Positions 46,767 to 53,849 of a stretch of DNA of 64,000 bases are shown piece by piece (position 1 is the first letter of the stretch; the number at the start of each line of letters is the position of its first letter). Below the pieces are notes generated by a model that saw only the letters and a list, made by a program, of their open reading frames with translations, had not been told where the DNA came from and did not search any database. A program made the translations under genes and the position numbers. Origin of the DNA: Bacteroidales bacterium (GTDB lineage: Bacteria > Bacteroidota > Bacteroidia > Bacteroidales > M50B96); NCBI GenBank assembly GCA_018401015.1, contig JAGYLP010000002.1, positions 124,001 to 188,000 of the forward strand. Direction: 5' to 3'.

Positions 46767-47195
46767 TTGGTGTTGAGCGATTCCGTAAAAAGTATTCAGC
46801 GATTAAACGACCTCTGTGCTCAGAGCCTGGTGAGTCATTTGCAAATGGAGTTTTTTCTCGATAATTCGGGAATGCCAGCCTTGAAAATGCCCGTTGGGTT
46901 GGCTCAAAAACAACCTTTTGGCCAGTTGCATGGTGGGGCGTCGCTCGCAATGGCCGAGACGTTGGCTGGAGCCGCGAGTATGTGGTTGCTCGATTCCAAT
47001 CAGGTAGCTATGGGAGTGCAAGTGAATGCTAATCACGTTCAGTGGGTCGATCAAGGATGGGTTTTTGCTTATGCCAGGGCTATCGTTTTGAAAACAAATT
47101 GGCATTTGTGGGACATTACCATTCAAGATGAATTGGATCGAATAATCTCGGTTGTTCGAATTCAAAATCGAATTGTGGATAAAGTAAGCGAATGA
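46767..47195 (+). CDS. menI: Hotdog-fold acyl-CoA thioesterase, probable DHNA-CoA thioesterase
   Basis: A 142-aa PaaI/YdiI-type hotdog protein. It has GLAQKQPFGQLHGGASLAMAETLAGAAS (HGGAS with the catalytic acidic residue downstream) and VNANHVQWVDQGWVFAYARAI. Position at the head of menF-D-B-A-C-E makes it the likely 1,4-dihydroxy-2-naphthoyl-CoA thioesterase that releases DHNA after MenB. The start is not ATG: TTG at 46767, directly after the previous stop, or the nearby GTG (46770) or TTG (46773). It overlaps menF by four bases (ATGA). Confidence 0.85.
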   Translation: MVLSDSVKSIQRLNDLCAQSLVSHLQMEFFLDNSGMPALKMPVGLAQKQPFGQLHGGASLAMAETLAGAASMWLLDSNQVAMGVQVNANHVQWVDQGWVFAYARAIVLKTNWHLWDITIQDELDRIISVVRIQNRIVDKVSE

Positions 47196-48304
47196 ATCTT
47201 TCGGACTTTTTAAACTCTTGTGTCAACGGCGGAATTGCTTTTGCCAGTGTAAAAGAACCCGGTAAAAAGGTTTATACCATTCCGTCGGAACTCAGTCAGG
47301 TTCATTCTGTGAACGATGAAACGCTGCGACAGGTTGAGCAAGGATTTCTGGTTGCTCCCTTTAAGCCCGGAGATCAAAAATGGTTGATTCCGATTGACCA
47401 TTTGCACGAAGGGAATTTCATTCCCGATACCCTCCTTCAAAGGCTGAAAAAGGATCGAAGCCTTGTGCCTTTTCAGAAGAATCCATTTGATTCGACGCAT
47501 TTTCCTGAGTATGCTGCTCAGTTTAAGCTTTTTCATCAATCTTTAACCAGCGGAGAACTAAGCAAAGTGGTATCGTCGCGACGAACGCTGCTAGAGCCTT
47601 TGCCGGAACCGGATGATTATCCGCTTTTGTTTGAATCGTTGATGCAAAACTATCCTTTTGCTTTTGTGTATTGGATTCATATACCGGGAGTTATGTCCTT
47701 TATGGGAGCCAGTCCGGAGGTGTTGTTAGAATGGGCCAATGGTGAAGGACATACCATGTCGCTAGCCGGGACAATGCCAGTGGATTCACCCATGCTGTGG
47801 GGTGAGAAGGAGCGTGAAGAGCAGGCTATTGTGAGCCGTTACATTCAAACCATTTTACAAGAAGAAAACTTGTCGGTAACGGTTTTTCCGACCGAGGATA
47901 AGATTGCAGGCCGAATTAAGCATTTATGCACTCGCTATCGTTTTCCATTGCCCTCGGAGCGATTTCTTGACTTAGCCTTACGATTGCATCCTACTCCTGC
48001 TATTGCCGGGATTCCCATGACGGAGGCAGTAAAGTTGATCGAGGAGGTAGAGCATCAATCTCGTCGATTCTACGCCGGATTTGCCGGGTTATTGCGCTTG
48101 CCTGTTCAGGGTAGTTTATTTGTAAGTTTGCGCTCGATGGAGATTTTTTCCGATGCTCTGGTCTTATATACCGGAGGAGGTCTCACGGTAGATTCTCAGT
48201 TAGAGAAGGAGTGGGAGGAGACCGAGCGAAAGGCTGAAACCTTATTGTCGATTATTGAAAAAATTAGGAAATTCGCACGAAAAGAAGCACATGACCAGCG
48301 ATAA
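47192..48304 (+). CDS. menF: Isochorismate synthase
   Basis: A 370-aa chorismate-binding enzyme converting chorismate to isochorismate, the entry step of menaquinone synthesis. Family blocks: LSKVVSSRRTLLEP, FMGASPEVLLEW, SLAGTMP, LHPTPAIAGIPMTEA, RRFYAGFAGLL and the C-terminal YTGGGLTVDSQLEKEWEETERK, supplying the magnesium and substrate sites. Length is slightly short but complete. The product feeds MenD, encoded next with an overlap. Confidence 0.93.
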   Translation: MNLSDFLNSCVNGGIAFASVKEPGKKVYTIPSELSQVHSVNDETLRQVEQGFLVAPFKPGDQKWLIPIDHLHEGNFIPDTLLQRLKKDRSLVPFQKNPFDSTHFPEYAAQFKLFHQSLTSGELSKVVSSRRTLLEPLPEPDDYPLLFESLMQNYPFAFVYWIHIPGVMSFMGASPEVLLEWANGEGHTMSLAGTMPVDSPMLWGEKEREEQAIVSRYIQTILQEENLSVTVFPTEDKIAGRIKHLCTRYRFPLPSERFLDLALRLHPTPAIAGIPMTEAVKLIEEVEHQSRRFYAGFAGLLRLPVQGSLFVSLRSMEIFSDALVLYTGGGLTVDSQLEKEWEETERKAETLLSIIEKIRKFARKEAHDQR

Positions 48305-49979
48305 GATTGGAATCAATCATTTAGTAGAAATTCTTCTTCAAAAAGGGATTGATTCGGTTGTGATTTCGCCCGGAAGCCGGAATGCACCCTTAGCCATTAG
48401 TTTTGCCCGGAATCCGTCTATTCATCTTTATCCAATTGTCGATGAGCGTTCGGCCGCTTTTTTTGCCATGGGCATGGCCCGTGAATTGGGCAAACCGGTA
48501 GCTTTAGTGTCTACTTCGGGGAGCGCTGTGCTGAATTATGCACCGGCATTGGCTGAGGCTTATTATCAGGAGATTCCACTCATTTGCCTCACCGCCGACC
48601 GACCGGCAGCCTGGATTGATCAGGGAGAGAGCCAAACCATTCGTCAGTTCGAAGTTTTTAGAAATTTTATTCTAGGGAGTTTTCAACTTCCCGAAGTAAT
48701 TCAGAATGAAGATCAACTCTGGTTGAATAATCGAATCATCAACGATGCAATCAATCTGGCCTTAGGGAAACCACATGGTCCGGTTCATATCAATATCCCC
48801 TTGTCCGAGCCCTTGTATGGGGTTCGCGAGTCGGGTACGATTCAGCCAAAATTGATGAATCATGTAAAAGCAGAGCCACTGCTGCCTAAGAGTGAGGTAC
48901 AAGAGCTGAGATCGTCCTGGAGTGGGTTTACCCGTAAATTATTGCTGATTGGGCGACAGGCTCCCGATGCTGCGTTAGAACAACAAATCAGCAACCTGGC
49001 TGCCGATCCATCGCTTGTCGTGTTGACCGAAAGCACTTCGAATATGCATTCGGAACGCTTTTTCCCTTGCATCGATAAGTTAATGGTTTCGATGCCACCG
49101 GACCGAATGGAAGCGTTTCATCCTCAGCTCCTGATAACCATTGGGAATCAGGTGATTTCTAAGATGGTGAAAGCCTGGCTTCGGAAGATTCCTGGTCTGC
49201 AACATTGGCATATTGATTCTTCCGGGAAACCATTGGATACGTATCAGCATCTCACACGGGTTTATCCAATTAATCCTAAGGATTTTCTTCAATATTTGAC
49301 TGAATCGCCCACCTCCTCCAGCACCTATCGACTTGCCTGGGAACCTTTACTTAGGTCGATTCAACAGCATCATCAAAACTATTTGCAGCAAATTGCTTAC
49401 AGCGATTTAAAAGTTTTTGAAGCCATTACTCAATCCTTGCCCTATCATTCGGTGTTGGACATGGCCAACTCAACTCCGGTTCGTTACATACAACTTTTTC
49501 CCTTTAATCGAACCATTCGGTATTACGGGAACAGGGGAACCAGTGGTATCGATGGGAGTGTTTCCACGGCTGCAGGAGCTGCTTTTGTTTCGGAGCAATT
49601 GCATGTATTGATTACCGGCGAATTGAGTTTTTTGTACGACAGTAATGGATTGTGGCACGCTCATCACAAACCAAACTTCAAAATTATTGTTATCAACAAC
49701 GGAGGAGGAAATATTTTTCGGTTCATTGAAGGTCCCGCTCAATTGCCAGAGTTAGAAGAATTCTTTGAGGTTCGTCATGATTATTCGGTAGAGCATTTGG
49801 CCAAAGCCTTTCGATTCCGTTATGTTGCTGTTCAGCCGGAGATCGACTTAAAGCTTGCCTTGGAGCAGTTCTTTGTGCCGAAAGACCGTCCGGAAATTTT
49901 AGAGATTTTTACTCCTCCGGAGGCCAGTGGCTCCATCCTCAAAGCTTATTTTAAGTATTTAAAAGATAATCGATTATGA
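48291..49979 (+). CDS. menD: SEPHCHC synthase (MenD)
   Basis: A 562-aa thiamine-diphosphate enzyme joining isochorismate and 2-oxoglutarate. Motifs: [16 protein letters not shown] at the N-terminus, [43 protein letters not shown], and the ThDP/Mg site [15 protein letters not shown]...[11 protein letters not shown] start at 48291 ([16 protein letters not shown]), where homologues begin; this gives a 14-base overlap with menF. The ORF-track start lies 12 codons upstream within menF. Confidence 0.95.
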   Translation: MTSDKIGINHLVEILLQKGIDSVVISPGSRNAPLAISFARNPSIHLYPIVDERSAAFFAMGMARELGKPVALVSTSGSAVLNYAPALAEAYYQEIPLICLTADRPAAWIDQGESQTIRQFEVFRNFILGSFQLPEVIQNEDQLWLNNRIINDAINLALGKPHGPVHINIPLSEPLYGVRESGTIQPKLMNHVKAEPLLPKSEVQELRSSWSGFTRKLLLIGRQAPDAALEQQISNLAADPSLVVLTESTSNMHSERFFPCIDKLMVSMPPDRMEAFHPQLLITIGNQVISKMVKAWLRKIPGLQHWHIDSSGKPLDTYQHLTRVYPINPKDFLQYLTESPTSSSTYRLAWEPLLRSIQQHHQNYLQQIAYSDLKVFEAITQSLPYHSVLDMANSTPVRYIQLFPFNRTIRYYGNRGTSGIDGSVSTAAGAAFVSEQLHVLITGELSFLYDSNGLWHAHHKPNFKIIVINNGGGNIFRFIEGPAQLPELEEFFEVRHDYSVEHLAKAFRFRYVAVQPEIDLKLALEQFFVPKDRPEILEIFTPPEASGSILKAYFKYLKDNRL

Positions 49980-50797
49980 CACAAAGAAATTGGACAACCA
50001 TTAAGGAATACGAGGATATTCTATTTGATTTTTTCGAAGGGATCGCAAAGATTACGATTAATCGCCCTCGATACCGCAATGCATTTACCCCCACCACCAC
50101 CAGCGAAATTAGCGATGCTCTGCGCATTTGTCGAGAGGACCAAAACATCAACGTTGTGGTTTTGACTGGAGCGGGCGACAAAGCATTTTGCAGTGGAGGC
50201 GATCAAAACGTTAAGGGAGCGGGAGGATACATTGGGAAAGATGGTGTTCCCCGACTGAATGTGTTGGATGTGCAGCGTCAGATACGTTCCATGCCAAAGC
50301 CGGTAATTGCCATGGTTAATGGTTATGCCATAGGCGGAGGTCATGTGCTCCATGTTATTTGCGATTTAACCATTGCATCGGAGAATGCTATTTTTGGGCA
50401 AACAGGACCCAAAGTTGGCAGTTTCGATGCTGGATTTGGTTCTTCCTATTTAGCGCGGATTGTGGGTCAGAAAAAGGCCCGTGAGATTTGGTTTTTGTGC
50501 GATCAGTATTCGGCACAAGAAGCGCTGGATATGGGCTTGGTAAACAAGGTTGTACCCCTTGAGCAGCTAGAAGATACGGTTGTTGAATGGTCGAAAAAGA
50601 TGATGATGCGCAGCCCAATGGCATTGCGAATGATCAAGATGGGCTTGAATGCCGAGCTGGATGGACAGGCTGGCATACAGGAATTGGCCGGAAATGCAAC
50701 CTTGTTGTATTACTTAACCGAAGAAGCTCAAGAGGGGAAACACGCTTTCCTTGAGAAACGCGACCCCGATTTTCATCAATATCCCAAATTTCCATAA
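49976..50797 (+). CDS. menB: 1,4-dihydroxy-2-naphthoyl-CoA synthase
   Basis: A 273-aa crotonase-fold enzyme that closes the second ring to give DHNA-CoA. It begins [30 protein letters not shown], has the oxyanion-hole loops [11 protein letters not shown] and [17 protein letters not shown], and the MenB-specific [21 protein letters not shown]. The C-terminal end is [14 protein letters not shown], also typical of MenB. It overlaps menD by four bases. Confidence 0.97.
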   Translation: MTQRNWTTIKEYEDILFDFFEGIAKITINRPRYRNAFTPTTTSEISDALRICREDQNINVVVLTGAGDKAFCSGGDQNVKGAGGYIGKDGVPRLNVLDVQRQIRSMPKPVIAMVNGYAIGGGHVLHVICDLTIASENAIFGQTGPKVGSFDAGFGSSYLARIVGQKKAREIWFLCDQYSAQEALDMGLVNKVVPLEQLEDTVVEWSKKMMMRSPMALRMIKMGLNAELDGQAGIQELAGNATLLYYLTEEAQEGKHAFLEKRDPDFHQYPKFP

Positions 50798-50799
50798 GC

Positions 50800-51711
50800 A
50801 TGGCAAATGCAACGGCGTGGATTCAAGCCTTTCGCTTACGAACCTTACCCTTAGCCTTGTCGAGCATAGCACTTGGTGGATTTGCAGCCTGGCATCGCGG
50901 AAGTTTTCAGCTTAAGGTAAGTTTGCTGGCAGCCCTCACCACTTTGCTCCTGCAAATTTTGTCGAATCTGGCCAACGATTATGGCGATTCGAAAAAAGGA
51001 ACGGATAATGATAATAGGGTTGGTCCGAGCAGGGCGGTTCAGAGTGGAGCCATTAGCCCTGCCTCGATGAAGCGTGCTGTAATCTTTTTCTCTGGTCTTT
51101 CGTTGCTTTCGGGAATAATGCTTCTGTTGGCTGCATTCGGAACCAGCGGGAAGCTTTATTTACTGCTAAGTTTCTTTTTGCTGGGAGTAGGCGCAATTTT
51201 AGCGGCCATTCGCTACACGATTGGAGAAAATCCTTATGGTTATGCCGGCTTTGGCGACTTATTCGTGTTTCTTTTCTTTGGTCTGGTTGCAGTTACCGGA
51301 ACCTTTTTTCTGAATGGGTTAAAACTGGAATACGATGTATTTTTCCTGGCTGCTGCCATGGGCTTGCTCAGTACCGGTGTGCTGAATCTGAATAACATGC
51401 GCGATATTGAAAACGACAGGGCGAGTGGAAAGAATAGTTTGGTGGTAAAAATGGGTTCATCGTGCGCTCTCGTTTATCATGTCGGACTCATTTCCCTTGC
51501 ATTACTTTCCTTTCTGCTCTACTCCTGGTCGCATTTTCAATCATGGTCTCAACTCAGTTATGTGGCTGTTTATCCTCTGTTTTTTCTACACATTCGTCGG
51601 GTGGTAATGGAAAAAGAAGCTCGAAAACTCGATCCACGTCTCAAAGAACTGGCTCTTTTATCGCTCTTGTTGGTGGTAGCTTTTGGATTGAGCCTAAATC
51701 TTTCTCTCTAG
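50800..51711 (+). CDS. menA: 1,4-dihydroxy-2-naphthoate polyprenyltransferase
   Basis: A 303-aa UbiA-family membrane prenyltransferase that adds the isoprenoid tail to DHNA, giving demethylmenaquinone. The first Asp-rich motif is in NLANDYGDSKKGTDNDNRVGPSRAV and the second in NNMRDIENDRASGKNSLVV. Eight or nine hydrophobic segments are visible. The gene lies three bases after menB and one base before menC, so transcription is certainly shared. Confidence 0.95.
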   Translation: MANATAWIQAFRLRTLPLALSSIALGGFAAWHRGSFQLKVSLLAALTTLLLQILSNLANDYGDSKKGTDNDNRVGPSRAVQSGAISPASMKRAVIFFSGLSLLSGIMLLLAAFGTSGKLYLLLSFFLLGVGAILAAIRYTIGENPYGYAGFGDLFVFLFFGLVAVTGTFFLNGLKLEYDVFFLAAAMGLLSTGVLNLNNMRDIENDRASGKNSLVVKMGSSCALVYHVGLISLALLSFLLYSWSHFQSWSQLSYVAVYPLFFLHIRRVVMEKEARKLDPRLKELALLSLLLVVAFGLSLNLSL

Positions 51712-51712
51712 T

Positions 51713-52768
51713 ATGTACGTTGCATTACACCCCTATCGGTTACAATTTTTAATTCCTGCCAAAACATCGCGCTCCGAACTCTTTCATCGCGATGTATGGT
51801 TCATTCGTTTGCAAGATGAGGAAGGGAAGATAGGTGTGGGCGAATGTCCTCCGCTTCCGGGATTAAGCAAGGAACTTGTGCCGGATTATCCGGAGGTTCT
51901 TGCTCGCCTGGTTGCCGATATGAATGCAAATCCGGGCTGGCAGCCGGAAGATTTTATCGCTTATCCGTCCTTCCGATTTGGCTTGGAAACGGCTCTAGCC
52001 TCGCTCAAAGCGAATAATGGACCGGTCCTGTTTCCAAGCGATTTTACCGAGGGACGTTCCTCGTATCGGATAAACGGACTTATTTGGATGGGTACGTATG
52101 CCAGGATGAAAAGTCAAATTGCGGCGAAATTGGAGGAAGGCTTTCGGTGTTTAAAGTTGAAAATCGGGTCGATCAATTGGGATGATGAATTGAATTTATT
52201 ACGTCAGATCCGAAAGGATTTTTCGCCTTCTCAACTTGAACTGCGGGTAGATGCGAACGGTGCTTTCGATCCTTATGAGGCCGAGCAAAAGCTGCGCGAT
52301 TTAGAAGCCTTCCATATTCATTCCATCGAACAACCCATCTATCCGGGCCAGCGATATATGATGGAGGAATTATGCCGGAAGGAGATCATTCCCATTGCTC
52401 TCGACGAAGAATTGCTGCAGGTACGCACCCTGGAAGAGAAACGAAGCTTGTTGGATGAGGTTCATCCGCATTATCTGATTCTTAAGCCCGGCATAAATGG
52501 TGGATTTGCCTCGTCGGAAGAATGGATTCAACTGGGCCGTGAGCGAACTATTCCATTTTGGATTACCAGTTCGCTGGAAAGTAATGTTGGCCTGAATGCG
52601 CTAGCACAATTCACTGCTTTGCATGCCGACGATATGCCTCAAGGATTAGGCACCGGGCAGCTCTATGGGAACAATTTTCCTGGACCGCTGATCCTGCAGG
52701 GCGAACGATTGTATTTCGATAAAAACCGGACCTGGGATATCCGTTCCATTTTTGAACATGAGCACTAG
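51713..52768 (+). CDS. menC: o-succinylbenzoate synthase
   Basis: A 351-aa enolase-superfamily enzyme dehydrating SHCHC to o-succinylbenzoate. Visible residues are the catalytic lysine in LKLKIGSINWDDEL, the metal ligands in LRVDANGAF, IEQPIYPGQ and ALDEEL, and the second lysine in LILKPGINGGF. The N-terminal capping domain (RSELFHRDVWFIRL; GVGECPPLPGLS) is complete. It overlaps menE by several bases. Confidence 0.94.
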   Translation: MYVALHPYRLQFLIPAKTSRSELFHRDVWFIRLQDEEGKIGVGECPPLPGLSKELVPDYPEVLARLVADMNANPGWQPEDFIAYPSFRFGLETALASLKANNGPVLFPSDFTEGRSSYRINGLIWMGTYARMKSQIAAKLEEGFRCLKLKIGSINWDDELNLLRQIRKDFSPSQLELRVDANGAFDPYEAEQKLRDLEAFHIHSIEQPIYPGQRYMMEELCRKEIIPIALDEELLQVRTLEEKRSLLDEVHPHYLILKPGINGGFASSEEWIQLGRERTIPFWITSSLESNVGLNALAQFTALHADDMPQGLGTGQLYGNNFPGPLILQGERLYFDKNRTWDIRSIFEHEH

Positions 52769-53831
52769 TCGGATTTGGTGGGAAGGGAAAGCTTTTTCCC
52801 CGGAGGAATGGATTTCCTCGATGGATGGGCGCTTTTCGACTTTTCCTGATTGGTTGAAGGAATGGAGTATTTTCCTTCGGGAATGGCTTAGCCCCTCGCA
52901 CCATATTGAGGTTCAGACCTCCGGTTCGACCGGGACGGCTCAAACGATGTTGCTGCTTAAATCGAACATGCGATTGAGTGCTCAATCAACCAATCGGTAT
53001 TTTCAACTAGGACCCGAAAGCCAGTTCTTATCCTGTTTGCCGGTTCGGTTCATAGCCGGTAAAATGATGTTGGTAAGAGCGCTCGAAGCGGGTGCTGGCT
53101 TGGTTTTGAAGGAGCCGAGAGTCAATCCACTCGATGAAATTACCGAAGAATTTGATTTTGCCGCTCTTACTCCTCATCAGCTTTGGAACGCCCATCATGC
53201 TGGAAGTCCCATCCATCGGATTCAAACTATTTTATTGGGTGGCGAGGCTGTTTCAGCGGCACTCCTTCAGGTGATTCAATCGTATCCGGTACGTTTCGTA
53301 TCCAGTTATGGAATGACAGAAACCATTACCCACGTCGCTTTACAAGAGCTTCATCCGAATTACGAAGCTTATTTTCGTTTGCTACCGGGAGTTACCGCAG
53401 GGCTCAATTCGGAGGGTTGTTTATTTCTGGAGGCCAGTTGGATAGAAGGGCGTATTCAAACTACGGATAGGGTTGAGTTTGTGGGTTCGAATCGTTTCCG
53501 TTTTTTAGGTCGGAGCGATTTCATTATCAACAGTGGAGGCATCAAGGTTAATCCGGAGGAATGGGAGCGAAGCGTAAAAGAGCAGGTTTCATTCGACTGG
53601 CTTATTTCTTCTCGTCCGCATGCCGAAAAGGGCGAAGAGCTTGTTTTAGTCGTTGGTGATGCCAATTACCAGTTAGCCCAAGCGTGGCTCGATATGGTGA
53701 ACCGCTATTCGACCTTTGGTGTTAGTATAAAAAAAGTGGAATGCTGGGATGTTATTCCCAGAACCGAATCAGGAAAAATTAATCGAACCGAAGTAAAAAA
53801 TCGATTGCAAAACGATACTTTTAGTCCTTAA
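52758..53831 (+). CDS. menE: o-succinylbenzoate-CoA ligase
   Basis: A short 357-aa acyl-CoA synthetase activating o-succinylbenzoate. The AMP-forming signature is TSGSTGTAQTMLLLKSNM, followed by SSYGMTETITHVALQE, the GRSDFIINSGGIKVNPEEWE hinge, and the C-terminal lysine region PRTESGKINRTEVKNRL. It is shorter than the roughly 450-aa Bacillus-type MenE, which is usual for Bacteroidota. I place the start at the third codon (MSTSRIWW), though M1 at 52752 is possible. It is the last biosynthetic gene of the run. Confidence 0.92.
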   Translation: MSTSRIWWEGKAFSPEEWISSMDGRFSTFPDWLKEWSIFLREWLSPSHHIEVQTSGSTGTAQTMLLLKSNMRLSAQSTNRYFQLGPESQFLSCLPVRFIAGKMMLVRALEAGAGLVLKEPRVNPLDEITEEFDFAALTPHQLWNAHHAGSPIHRIQTILLGGEAVSAALLQVIQSYPVRFVSSYGMTETITHVALQELHPNYEAYFRLLPGVTAGLNSEGCLFLEASWIEGRIQTTDRVEFVGSNRFRFLGRSDFIINSGGIKVNPEEWERSVKEQVSFDWLISSRPHAEKGEELVLVVGDANYQLAQAWLDMVNRYSTFGVSIKKVECWDVIPRTESGKINRTEVKNRLQNDTFSP

Positions 53832-53846
53832 ACCTCGTAAACCTCG
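53829..53846 (+). repeat. 9-bp tandem direct repeat between menE and the REC-PPDK_N gene
   Basis: TAAACCTCG occurs twice in a row; the first copy contains the menE stop codon and the second ends four bases before the next ATG. Confidence 0.85.
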
Positions 53847-53849
53847 TAT

